In this document: positions 14,950 to 22,070 of the stretch, piece by piece
Layout: every line of letters begins with the position of its first letter
Numbering within the stretch: the stretch's first letter is position 1
Origin: Candidatus Stahliibacteriota bacterium
GTDB lineage: Bacteria > Hydrothermota > UBA3073 > JACQXS01
Assembly: GCA_016208615.1 (NCBI GenBank)
Contig: JACQXS010000004.1
Location: forward strand, 1-36,862
DNA: 36,862 nucleotides
Direction of reading: 5' to 3'
The notes under the pieces: generated by a model
Databases searched by the model: none
Seen by the model: only the letters and a program-made list of their open reading frames with translations
What the model was told of the DNA's origin: nothing
Made by a program: the position numbers and the translations under genes

Positions 14950-16479
14950 TTATATTCGCTGACTTATTTTAATCTTTCGGGTCAGGAGACCCCCGCCACA
15001 GCGGGATCCCGAAGAAAGCGGGACCGAATCTACCCTTAACCTTTTCCATCGCCCGCATATCCCACCCCGCCGAAGCCACCGCCGGAGCGGGACAAACGGG
15101 ATTTTCGCTTCGCTACAACATCCTGCAAGTATTGAGATATAGGGTTCTATGGGAACGCGGAATCTACCATCTCCTACGGGGCCTGGAAGGAAAGAGAAAT
15201 ATAGGATGGTGAACATAAGTAACCAAAATACATTGCTGTTAGCTCTAAAAATATATTTTGCCCCAAAGAAAGCGACAATATAAACCCCTAATTCAAAAAA
15301 CGAAATGAATATCCACAATAAAATCAATCCTCCGGGCATTACTTTTAGTCTTTCGTTATACATCAAGTCACCCGCGCTTTTTATCTTACCACTCATTACC
15401 AGAGATAACACATTTTTTGATATAGGGTTCATCGCTTTTAATCTTTCTCTTTCATATCCGTAAAGTAATCGCGCCCAGTAGGCAAGTTCAGAATGCACAA
15501 ACACTTTCACGAAGCCCAACAAATGTTCTTTGGCATAGAGAAACGGATGATTGCGTATAATTTCAATCCCCACTTCTCTCATCAATTTACTAATTTCCGG
15601 GTCATCGCCAAACATTTTAACTCTTTCATCGCTGACTTTGTATTTTGCTGTAATGCGTTCCAATATTCTTTGGCGAGCCGTTTCGTCACTAATGCCTTCT
15701 ATTTGAGCCAGTACGGGTGCGGCGTTCCAATGTGCAATGTTGATATCTGCCATAGTTGAAATAAAGAACTTACCAAAACACTTGTAATTCCTTATTCCCC
15801 AAGGAGCAATCACACTTATAAAAACAACTCCCAATATAGCGACCCATTTAATAGCGAGTTTAAGTTTTGCTCTAAAAGCAATCATCATCCAAATAGCCAC
15901 AATAATAGGGAAATAAATCCCAATCTGCCGTATAAAAGCACTAATCCCAAGTAAAAAAGCAGATAGAATGAAAAAAGTTGGCTTCCGAATTGAAATGCAA
16001 AGAAATAATATACTTAACATAAGGAATAAGGTAAAGCTCGTTTCAGTCAGGATTTGCGTAGTATATAATGCCTGATGTAAAGAAAGGGCATACAAAAGTC
16101 CCGATATAAAGCCGGCCGTAGGTGAAATCATTAAAGCAACGCACTTAAAAATTAGAACCGCAGTGAATGAGTCTAATAGTGCTTGTACCAACGCTACTGC
16201 CCAGGGATAGGGGCCAAAAATCTTATATATTAAGTATAATAGGACAGGATATCCGGGCATACGGGCAGGCTCAGGGAGGTAAGATTCTTTGGGATATACA
16301 GAAAATCCGCCATATTCTATCATTCGTGTAGCTAAATCGTGATAGCAATACGAATCCGCTCCTGGTCCAAACGCACGCTCAGGATAGGTAAAGACAAATA
16401 GTGAACACCCTACCCTGATGATAATGGCAACAATAAAAACAATGATTATTTGTTTTCTCATAGTCTTACTGCTGTTCAA
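14950..16479 (-). CDS. GT39-like membrane glycosyltransferase
   Basis: The 509-residue protein has an N-terminal membrane helix and the GT-C signature of ArnT/PMT-type enzymes. The first periplasmic loop contains FGPGADSYCYHDLA with an acidic pair, then PEPARMPGYPVLLYLIYKIFG. Multiple membrane helices follow, including the TQILTETSFTLFLML segment. Such enzymes move sugars from polyprenyl phosphate to lipids or proteins at the outer face of the inner membrane. The natural C-terminus seems to be near PIEPYISILAG (about residue 450). The last 55 or so residues (Arg/Gly/Cys-rich) are translated from a GC-rich repeat at 14979-15118. It lies 142 bases downstream of the aminotransferase gene and upstream of the sigma fragment. 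Confidence 0.8.
   Translation of the reverse strand: MNSSKTMRKQIIIVFIVAIIIRVGCSLFVFTYPERAFGPGADSYCYHDLATRMIEYGGFSVYPKESYLPEPARMPGYPVLLYLIYKIFGPYPWAVALVQALLDSFTAVLIFKCVALMISPTAGFISGLLYALSLHQALYTTQILTETSFTLFLMLSILFLCISIRKPTFFILSAFLLGISAFIRQIGIYFPIIVAIWMMIAFRAKLKLAIKWVAILGVVFISVIAPWGIRNYKCFGKFFISTMADINIAHWNAAPVLAQIEGISDETARQRILERITAKYKVSDERVKMFGDDPEISKLMREVGIEIIRNHPFLYAKEHLLGFVKVFVHSELAYWARLLYGYERERLKAMNPISKNVLSLVMSGKIKSAGDLMYNERLKVMPGGLILLWIFISFFELGVYIVAFFGAKYIFRANSNVFWLLMFTILYFSFLPGPVGDGRFRVPIEPYISILAGCCSEAKIPFVPLRRWLRRGGICGRWKRLRVDSVPLSSGSRCGGGLLTRKIKISQRI
14979..15119. repeat. GC-rich inserted element in a GT gene 3' end
   Basis: This stretch is much more GC-rich than its surroundings and is packed with inverted pieces (CCCGCCACAGCGGG, GATCCCG, AGCGGGAC, CCGCCGGAGCGGG). 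It ends in GGGATTTTCGCTTCGCTAC (15098-15116). The 22 bases at 15098-15119 match 1618-1639 at 21 of 22 positions. It supplies the odd tail of the GT39-like protein. Confidence 0.65.
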
Positions 16480-16506
16480 GGGTTTAAAGGTTCAAGGGTT
16501 CAAATG

Positions 16507-16600
16507 TCAAAACCTAAATACGATGCCACGAAATCACAAAAACACTAAATTACACTAAAAAGTCAAAACTCAAAGTTCAAGAGTCAAAGTTCAAAGGTTC
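16507..16600 (+). repeat. Dispersed repeat family A, copy
   Basis: The copy has the order CCTAAATAC, TGCCACGAA, CAC-AAA, CACTAAATTACAC, then AGTCAAA and TTCAAAG units. The same order appears at 19881-19946, 21968-22070, 22255-22320 and, inverted, at 29021-29088 and 30250-30335. Confidence 0.75.
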
Positions 16601-16621
16601 ATAAGAGCTTTTTTATGGGAA

Positions 16622-17776
16622 CTATTTAACAAACTGCCTAATCCTTTTAAGTGCTTCAAGGATATTGGATTCAGAGTTGGAATAAGTAAATCTAATATAG
16701 TCCTCGCCAAATCTGCCAAACACGGTGCCGGGCAAACACGCTACACCTGTCTCGTGCAATAATTTCAAGGCAAGTTCCCTTGAAGGTAGCCCATAAGCCT
16801 TGACATTAGGGAAAGCATAAAAAGCCCCTTTTGGCATAGCACACTTAAATCCCGGTATCTGATTAAGTCCATTAACTATAATATCTCTTCGTTTTCTATA
16901 AGTTTCAAGCCTTTCATTTAATATATTTTGCTGTCCTGTGAGTGCTTCAATTCCTGCGGCTTGAATAAATGGAGGGGTACAAGAATTACACTGAATTAGT
17001 AGCGAAGTAACCTGATTCGCTAATGTTTTATCCATTACTCCATACCCCAGTCTCCATCCTGTCATAGCATAAGTTTTAGAAAAGCTGTCTATGATTATAG
17101 TTTTGTCTTTCATCTCCGGGTAAGAAGCAATTGAGCAAAACCCTCCATCATATACCATTTCAGAATATACTTCATCAGAGAGCACCCAAATTTTTTTGTC
17201 TCTTAATACCCGAGCCAATTCTTCCATCTCTTTGTGTTCAATCATCCCGCCCGTAGGGTTATGAGGAGAGTTGAGAATTAAGAGTTTTGTTTTCGGTGAT
17301 AGTTTAGATTTTAGCTCCTCTATATCAATACCGAATCCGTGTTCGTGCACAAAACGAATAGGTTTAGGGATACCGCCCGCAAACACGGTTACTGGCTCAT
17401 ATGTAAAGAAACCTGGGTCCGGATAAATAACTTCATCTCCCTGCTCAACTAATGTTGTAATACAATAAAAAATAATAGAACTTGCGCCGACACCGACTAC
17501 TACTTCATCTGGAGTTATGTTTATTTTTCTCGTAGCAGCTATATGTGTGGCTATAGTTTTGCGTAACTCTGGGATACCCTGACTAATTACATATCCCGTA
17601 AAGTTGTCCTTGATAGCTTTTATAGCTGCATCTTTAATATTGTCTGGTGTATGGAAGTCGGGTTCTCCTATCTCCAAATGTATTATTGATTTTCCTTGTG
17701 CCTCAAGTGCTTTTGCTTTACCTAAGAACTCAAATGCCCCAGTAGGCACCAAATGCGATACTTTTTTAGCAAACAT
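16622..17776 (-). CDS. PLP-dependent class I/II aminotransferase
   Basis: The 384-residue cytoplasmic enzyme belongs to the aspartate/branched aminotransferase fold type I group. Marks are the N-terminal IIHLEIGEPDFHTP, NSPHNPTGG with the conserved Asn, LSDEVYSEMVYDG with the Asp and Tyr that hold the cofactor, SFSKTYAMTGWRLGY with the Schiff-base lysine, and FIRFTY-type Arg near the end (EDYIRFTYSNS). The pattern resembles AspC/PatA-type enzymes that act on aspartate or aromatic substrates, but the substrate cannot be fixed from sequence. The ATG at 17776 lacks a ribosome site and lies nine bases after a candidate -10 box. The GT39-like gene follows after a 142-base repeat-filled spacer. Confidence 0.9.
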   Translation of the reverse strand: MFAKKVSHLVPTGAFEFLGKAKALEAQGKSIIHLEIGEPDFHTPDNIKDAAIKAIKDNFTGYVISQGIPELRKTIATHIAATRKINITPDEVVVGVGASSIIFYCITTLVEQGDEVIYPDPGFFTYEPVTVFAGGIPKPIRFVHEHGFGIDIEELKSKLSPKTKLLILNSPHNPTGGMIEHKEMEELARVLRDKKIWVLSDEVYSEMVYDGGFCSIASYPEMKDKTIIIDSFSKTYAMTGWRLGYGVMDKTLANQVTSLLIQCNSCTPPFIQAAGIEALTGQQNILNERLETYRKRRDIIVNGLNQIPGFKCAMPKGAFYAFPNVKAYGLPSRELALKLLHETGVACLPGTVFGRFGEDYIRFTYSNSESNILEALKRIRQFVK

Positions 17777-17785
17777 TATTAGAAT

Positions 17786-17812
17786 ACTATAACATAAAAA
17801 TTAGGATGTCAA
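17786..17812 (-). promoter_or_regulatory. Promoter of the aminotransferase, near-leaderless
   Basis: On the minus strand, TTGACA (17812-17807), 15 bases and TATAGT (17791-17786) are followed by nine bases and the ATG at 17776. The predicted leader is only two or three bases. Confidence 0.5.
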
Positions 17813-17820
17813 ATATTTTA

Positions 17821-17920
17821 TTTCAGGATGCCGAAACAAGAGATGCTGAACCACTCCTGCCCTGAGCAAGATTCTTCGGCTTTGCCTAAGAATGACAAGC
17901 GAAGGGTTCAGCCTGACAAT
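17821..17920. repeat. Palindromic intergenic element
   Basis: Nested inverted repeats are visible: GCTGAACC (17845-17852) with GGTTCAGC (17905-17912) outside, and ATTCTTCGGC (17871-17880) with GCCTAAGAAT (17884-17893) inside. The whole could fold into a cruciform or RNA hairpin. It sits between the pilin terminator and the aminotransferase promoter, and resembles a REP/MITE-like unit with no ORF. Confidence 0.6.
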
Positions 17921-17921
17921 T

Positions 17922-17959
17922 AAAAGACAAAGGGGCTCTCCAAAGAGAACCCCTTTGTC
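17922..17959 (-). terminator. Intrinsic terminator of the pilin gene
   Basis: A near-perfect stem of 15 bases, GACAAAGGGG-C-TCTC (17926-17940) against GAGA-A-CCCCTTTGTC (17945-17959), has a four-base loop. On the minus strand it is followed by TTTTA. It lies 15 bases after the pilin stop. Confidence 0.92.
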
Positions 17960-17974
17960 TATATCCTATAGAGC

Positions 17975-18388
17975 TTAGTGGTAAGTCTTCGTAGGTATCC
18001 CTGTTACAAGCGTACTTCTCGTATCTTTTGCGTTCACAGTTATAGTATATGTAGAGTCGGTTCCCGTATAAGTAAAGGTATTAAAATTAACAGTATCTGG
18101 CAGGTCCATATAAGGAGTACCGTCTGGCTGCAATAATAGGGCTGTAAATCCACCAGTATAATCAGTTGTACTATAACTACCGCCATGTGCTTTAGTCAAG
18201 TCATATGTTGCATAATCAATTTCAAACAACCCGACTGCTTGTCTCATTTTAGTAACTTCTGCTTCTGCCGCCCCTATTCTTGCTCTATCCTGTGCTCCCA
18301 TAAATCTTGGTATAGCGATAGCCGCCAAAATACCAATAATCACGATTACCACGATAAGCTCGATGAGCGTAAATCCTTTGTTTTTCAT
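17975..18388 (-). CDS. Type IV major prepilin-like protein
   Basis: The 137-residue product has the class III signal MKNKG followed by FTLIELIVVIVIIGILAAIA. The prepilin peptidase cut would fall between G5 and F6, with the conserved Glu at mature position 5. Residues 6-30 form the membrane/assembly helix. A helical stretch (RARIGAAEAEVTKMRQAVG) and a Thr/Ser/Gly-rich head follow, resembling type II secretion pseudopilin GspG in length and in the QAVGLFEIDYATY region. It could therefore be a short pilin or a GspG-like pseudopilin. A strong AAGGAGGTG site, a candidate sigma-54 promoter and a strong terminator make this a monocistronic, highly expressed gene, which favours a major pilin. Confidence 0.9.
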   Translation of the reverse strand: MKNKGFTLIELIVVIVIIGILAAIAIPRFMGAQDRARIGAAEAEVTKMRQAVGLFEIDYATYDLTKAHGGSYSTTDYTGGFTALLLQPDGTPYMDLPDTVNFNTFTYTGTDSTYTITVNAKDTRSTLVTGIPTKTYH

Positions 18389-18418
18389 TTGATATCACCT
18401 CCTTCTACTTTATTGATT

Positions 18419-18435
18419 AGCAAATCCTGTGACAG
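18419..18435 (-). promoter_or_regulatory. Candidate sigma-54 promoter of the pilin gene
   Basis: The minus-strand site CTGTCACAGGATTTGCT matches the -24/-12 consensus YTGGCACGRNNNTTGCW at 15 of 17 positions with exact spacing. Mismatches are T for the second G of the -24 element and A for the following G. The predicted start near 18408 lies just upstream of the ribosome site and about 20 bases before the ATG. No good sigma-70 promoter was found for this gene. Confidence 0.6.
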
Positions 18436-18442
18436 ATTGGGA

Positions 18443-18515
18443 ATAGTTAAATGGTTAAATAGTTAAATGGTTAAATAGTAATGCTCTACGAATACCATTT
18501 AACTACTCACCATTT
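18443..18515. repeat. TTAAATGG/TTAAATAG array upstream of pilin
   Basis: At least four TTAAAT-G/A-G units (18446-18480) face inverted copies (CCATTTAACTA, 18496-18506, and CCATTTAATCA just after). The same family occupies 10885-10957. Here it lies immediately upstream of the sigma-54-like promoter and could double as an activator-binding region, though its presence elsewhere argues for a generic repeat. Confidence 0.6.
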
Positions 18516-18602
18516 AATCAATTACCCATCTTTAACGGAACTATTGCCGTTAATTTCCCTTAATTTGCCGTTATTCTATTACTTGTTATGTGCAGAATAA
18601 TC

Positions 18603-18630
18603 TTGACCTTTGACTAAAAAGCGATATTAT
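18603..18630 (+). promoter_or_regulatory. Promoter of the GT4 gene
   Basis: TTGACC (18603-18608) and TATTAT (18625-18630) are separated by 16 bases. The ATG at 18653 is 22 bases beyond the -10 box, giving a leader of about 16 bases without a Shine-Dalgarno sequence. Confidence 0.55.
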
Positions 18631-18652
18631 TAACTGCGTATATCCCAAAAAG

Positions 18653-19807
18653 ATGAAAATATTGCATATAAATTGGTCAGGAAGGCTGGGAGGTGCGGAA
18701 AGATTTGTGTGTAGTTTGGCATTATATCAGAAGGCAGAAGACAGAAGGCAGAAGACGGAGGGCAGAAGACAAAGGACGGTGAATAGAATTACCATTGCTT
18801 ATATGAGTGATAAGTCAGTATTGGGGGTAGAGACTGAGTCAAAAGATATAAAGGTAGTGGAATTCAAAATGAGGTCTGGATTTGATATTCTAAATTTTAT
18901 TCGTTATGTATTTTTTATTCTGCGAGAGCAGTTTGATGTTATACACGACCATAATGGTCCGCCTCTTGTGCGGTTGAGCAAACTTTTTTCTCGCCGCTCT
19001 ATATTCATCCAACATATTCATGGGACTAAATTTGGTAATCAGAAGTGGGAGCGTAGCTATGTGATTTTATGGAATCGCCTTACTTGTGGGCTGGTGGACC
19101 ATTATATAGCTAATTCCTCGCATACTAAGAAAATAGTTTCTGCCAAAGAAAACATTCCCTTATCTCGTATCTCTGTTGTCTATAATGGTATCGATTTAGC
19201 CGAATTCACGGGCATCGGAGACGATAAACGAATAAGTATTAGGAAAGAGTTGGGGCTGGCTGAAAATGAGTGGGTAGTAGGTATAGTTGGCAGGTTGACC
19301 TTACAAAAAGGGATAGATAAATTTATTCAGGTTGCCGAGTCCTTTTTCTTCAATAAGAATATGAGATTCGTAATAGTAGGCGAAGGCGAGATAAGGGAAG
19401 AGTTGGAGCGGTTAGTAAAATCCAAAGGGCTAACGGGTAGGGTAATTTTTACAGGCGGAAGAAAAGATATATCAGCTGTGCTTAAAATCTTTGATATCTT
19501 TTTGTTGACAAGCAATTGGGAGCCATTTGGGATTGTTTTAGTAGAAGCAATGGCGAGTGGGATTCCCGTAGTTGCTTTTAATGTAGATGGAGTATCTGAA
19601 GTAGTAGATGAGGGCTGTGGAATGCTTATTCCACCGGATATAGATGAAGCGGTTAAATCTATATTGTTTTTGAAAGAAAACCCATCTGTCGCCCGGCAAA
19701 TGGCAATAAATGGGCTTAAATTAGCAAATCAAAAGTTTGATATCCAAAGAAAAGTAAAAGAGATAGAAGATATTTATCTCTCATTGTACAAGAGTTCAAG
19801 AGTTTAA
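18653..19807 (+). CDS. Glycosyltransferase family 4
   Basis: This is a 384-residue GT-B fold enzyme. The N-terminal half opens MKILHINWSGRLGGAERFV with the glycine-rich acceptor loop. The C-terminal half has VVGIVGRLTLQKGIDKFI, VIVGEGEIREELERL, and the donor-binding stretch FLLTSNWEPFGIVLVEAMASGIPVVAF with the E-x7-E motif. Such enzymes build lipopolysaccharide, capsule or other glycolipids from nucleotide sugars at the cytoplasmic membrane. After LALYQ an insertion of about 18 residues rich in Lys, Arg, Glu and Gln (AEDRRQKTEGRRQRT) comes from a CAGAAGAC microrepeat at 18728-18780. The fold probably tolerates it because it lies in a surface loop between the first helix and second strand. Confidence 0.92.
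   Translation: MKILHINWSGRLGGAERFVCSLALYQKAEDRRQKTEGRRQRTVNRITIAYMSDKSVLGVETESKDIKVVEFKMRSGFDILNFIRYVFFILREQFDVIHDHNGPPLVRLSKLFSRRSIFIQHIHGTKFGNQKWERSYVILWNRLTCGLVDHYIANSSHTKKIVSAKENIPLSRISVVYNGIDLAEFTGIGDDKRISIRKELGLAENEWVVGIVGRLTLQKGIDKFIQVAESFFFNKNMRFVIVGEGEIREELERLVKSKGLTGRVIFTGGRKDISAVLKIFDIFLLTSNWEPFGIVLVEAMASGIPVVAFNVDGVSEVVDEGCGMLIPPDIDEAVKSILFLKENPSVARQMAINGLKLANQKFDIQRKVKEIEDIYLSLYKSSRV
18728..18780 (+). repeat. AGAAGGCAGAAGAC microrepeat inside the GT4 gene
   Basis: Tandem variants of CAGAAGGCAGAAGACGGAG are inserted in frame near the 5' end. The unit is that seen in lipA and tilS, all on the coding strand in the same reading register (AGAAGACAG giving QKTED/AEDRRQ). Confidence 0.7.
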
Positions 19808-19880
19808 GAGTCTAATAGTTTAAGAGTTCAAAGGGCAAATCAAAGGAAAGCTGAAAGCCAAAAGCTGAAAATAAGAAATT

Positions 19881-19946
19881 CAAAGGTCAAAAGACAAATA
19901 CATTGCCACGAAGACACGAAGGCACAAAGGGACACTAAAAGTTCAA
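19881..19946 (+). repeat. Dispersed repeat family A, copy
   Basis: The copy contains AAATACATTGCCACGAAG, GACACGAAGGCACAAAG, GGACACTAAAA and flanking TTCAAAGGTCAAA units. It lies between the convergent GT4 and purC genes. No clear intrinsic terminator was found in this spacer. Confidence 0.75.
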
Positions 19947-19950
19947 GAGT

Positions 19951-20865
19951 TTAGGGAATGGGGGTCCCGACAGATTCCGTTGGGATTTCTGACGGAATAA
20001 GTAATTTTTCTGCTTGTTCGTATTTTTCTTTTGTTTTTGTAACTATATCTGGCGGGATGTGTGGTGCGGGTGGTTTTTTATTCCAACCTATTTGTTCTAA
20101 ATAATCGCGTACAAATTGTTTATCATAGCTTTTTTGTGCCCTGCCTGGCTCATACTCTTTTAGGGGCCAGTATCTTGACGAATCGGGTGTAAATATTTCA
20201 TCTACAATTATAATTTCATTCTCTATTCTGCCGAACTCAAACTTAGTATCCGCAATGATAATATCTCTTTGTGCAGCATAATTGACTGCAAATTTATATA
20301 GCTCTATGCTTTTGGATTTAAGCCACTGTGCCGTCTGCTTCCCTATTAGGTTTTGCAGTTCTGCCTCGGTTAAGGGTAAATCGTGTCCTTCGGTAGCTTT
20401 AGTAGTGGGAGTAAAGATAGGTTCCGGCAGTTTATCAGCTTCTCTTAATCCTTTTGGTAATTTTATGCCGCACACGGCACCGCATTCCCTATATTCTTTC
20501 AATCCTGACCCGGCTAACCAGCCCCTTACAACACATTCTACCGGTATAATAGTTGCCTTTTTAACTAACATAGAACGGGCTGCTAATTTGTCTTTATATT
20601 TTTTTGCTTCTATAGGGAATTCGGAAATATTAGTTGTTATTTTGTGGTTTTGGATGATGTGAGTAGTTAAGTCAAACCAGAATTCACAAATCCTTGTTAG
20701 AATTTTGCCCTTATCAGGTATGGGAGTGGGTAGCACTATATCAAAAGCCGATACTCTATCAGTGGCAACAATAAGCAGATTTGCACCTAAATCATATACA
20801 TCTCTGACTTTGCCTTTTTTGAATAATGTTAGTCCTGCCAAGTTAGTATCAGAGAAGGTAACCAT
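19951..20865 (-). CDS. purC: SAICAR synthase
   Basis: PurC joins CAIR and aspartate with ATP to form SAICAR in purine synthesis. At 304 residues it fits the longer, yeast-like class. Motifs are FKKGKVRDVYDLG for ATP binding, TDRVSAFDIVLPTPIPDKG, VECVVRGWLAGSGLKEY, TPTTKATEGHDLPL, IADTKFEFGR and DSSRYWPLKEYEPG. The last 13 or so residues (SEIPTESVGTPIP) are atypical; their DNA holds a short inverted repeat, ATTCCGT/ACGGAAT (19974-19998), so the 3' end may have been extended by a repeat. No other pur genes are adjacent. The ATG at 20865 lies six bases from the -10 box, implying a leaderless message. Confidence 0.95.
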   Translation of the reverse strand: MVTFSDTNLAGLTLFKKGKVRDVYDLGANLLIVATDRVSAFDIVLPTPIPDKGKILTRICEFWFDLTTHIIQNHKITTNISEFPIEAKKYKDKLAARSMLVKKATIIPVECVVRGWLAGSGLKEYRECGAVCGIKLPKGLREADKLPEPIFTPTTKATEGHDLPLTEAELQNLIGKQTAQWLKSKSIELYKFAVNYAAQRDIIIADTKFEFGRIENEIIIVDEIFTPDSSRYWPLKEYEPGRAQKSYDKQFVRDYLEQIGWNKKPPAPHIPPDIVTKTKEKYEQAEKLLIPSEIPTESVGTPIP

Positions 20866-20871
20866 AAGAGG

Positions 20872-20899
20872 ATATTATCAATTAGCAGAGAAGAGTCAA
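20872..20899 (-). promoter_or_regulatory. Leaderless-type promoter of purC
   Basis: On the minus strand, TTGACT (20899-20894), 16 bases and TAATAT (20877-20872) are followed by six bases and ATG at 20865. The expected +1 is the A of the start codon itself. Confidence 0.6.
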
Positions 20900-21013
20900 C
20901 TAAAAAAGTTAAAATTCAAAGGTTCAAAGTTCAAAGAAGTCTAAAAGTTTAAGGGTTCAAAAGTTCAATAGTTTTCACGCTAAAATGTGGGGGTATTTGA
21001 TTTAAGCATTATT

Positions 21014-21754
21014 TCATTTGATTTGTATAATGTAGATGGGAGAGGGGATAGAGGAGAGGCCGTTTTCAGCAATATTTCTAATTTGAATTTTCACTTGGCA
21101 TGGAATTAAGTCTTTTATGTTTCTTTCTTCTGTTTTATTTTTTGTAGTTTTAATTTTTTCTATTGTAATTATTTGTGGTATTTCAGTAATTGGTTCCCTT
21201 TTAGCAACATATGGAGGGCTCCATTCGCCAGTTTTTTTGACCCATATTTGGGCTATCATTTTGGGCATTAGCCCGCTTTGTTTGCTTTTGTAATGTGTTT
21301 TTGTCCATATTTTAAATTCAATAGGTGTACTGTAAGTACCGTATTGTTTCAAATCGCAGCAAGGAGTAGGCGGTATTTTATCATTAAATGGGGGTTTGCT
21401 TATCATTTTAAATCCTGCCATCATAATCATTTGATTTATTCCTGTGAAAGCATGGAATCCGTCTACCCATCCCTTATTATTTGCTTTTATCATTCTATTT
21501 CTACCTGTTTTTATCTTATTTCTTTTTTGTTTTGCATAATCTTGCCATAATACTTGTTCTATTATCTCTAATTGTTTCCATTTATTTGTAATTTTAGTAA
21601 ATATTTTTCTTGCTTCTTTTTGTTTTTCAGATTTAGGGTTTTTGGGTTTAACTTTTTGTCTAACATAAATAGTTCTTCTGCCTCTGACGAAGACTACATT
21701 GCCCAGCTTGCCATGGATAGATTGTAATAATCCGCATAAAGTAACATTAGCCAT
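21014..21754 (-). CDS. Unknown protein with GKLGNVVF N-terminus
   Basis: I do not recognise a characterised family. The 246-residue product has no signal peptide and is strongly basic. The N-terminus IHGKLGNVVFVRGRRTIYVRQ followed by PKNPKSEKQKEARKIF and a helix ending QVLWQDYAKQ resembles short-repeat proteins seen in Bacteroidota and related uncultured lineages (DUF6266-like in style), whose role is unknown. WVDGFHAFTGINQMIM continues this pattern. The C-terminal half is strand-rich with a Lys/Glu-rich linker and could be an Ig-like or fibronectin-like fold. A very strong AAGGAGG site precedes the ATG at 21754. Neighbours purC and tilS give no functional hint. The spacer on its 5' side carries GACTATAGACATTA repeats. 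Confidence 0.65.
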   Translation of the reverse strand: MANVTLCGLLQSIHGKLGNVVFVRGRRTIYVRQKVKPKNPKSEKQKEARKIFTKITNKWKQLEIIEQVLWQDYAKQKRNKIKTGRNRMIKANNKGWVDGFHAFTGINQMIMMAGFKMISKPPFNDKIPPTPCCDLKQYGTYSTPIEFKIWTKTHYKSKQSGLMPKMIAQIWVKKTGEWSPPYVAKREPITEIPQIITIEKIKTTKNKTEERNIKDLIPCQVKIQIRNIAENGLSSIPSPIYIIQIK

Positions 21755-21775
21755 TTTTATTCCTCCTTTTTTAAG

Positions 21776-21812
21776 AGACTATAGACATTAGACTATAGAC
21801 ATTAGACTATAG
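21776..21812 (+). repeat. GACTATAGACATTA tandem microrepeat
   Basis: Two and a half copies of a 16-base unit, GACTATAGACATTA with AG, lie between the ribosome site of the 21754 gene and tilS. A related version, GACCATAGACTATAGACC, lies inside tilS at about 22917-22943. Confidence 0.75.
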
Positions 21813-21918
21813 TTTAAAGCTAACTATTTATCCTATTCATCCTGTTTATAATATAGGGATAAGATTTATTTTTCATTATGTATTTTTATGCAATTTTAGG
21901 CATATAGTTAAAAAAGTC

Positions 21919-21947
21919 TTGACTTTCTTTTAGTAGTAAGATATAAG
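21919..21947 (+). promoter_or_regulatory. Promoter of tilS operon
   Basis: TTGACT (21919-21924), 17 bases and TATAAG (21942-21947) lie 47 bases before the tilS ATG. This is the only good promoter before the tilS-ftsH-cdaA-DUF2723 run. Confidence 0.5.
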
Positions 21948-21967
21948 AATACGGAAGACAGAAAAGA

Positions 21968-22070
21968 AAGTTCAAAGTTCAAAAGTTAAAAGAAATGCAA
22001 ACCTTAAATCCTTTGCCACAAAGGCACAAAGGCACTAATTTACACAAAAATGAAAGTTCAAAGTTCAAAA
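21968..22070 (+). repeat. Dispersed repeat family A, copy at tilS start
   Basis: The copy (CCTTAAATCC, TTTGCCACAAAGGCACAAAGG, CACTAATTTACACAAAA, then AAGTTCAAAGTTCAAAA) supplies the first 25 or so codons of tilS as annotated. It implies that the gene's original start was displaced or that translation really begins further downstream. Confidence 0.75.
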
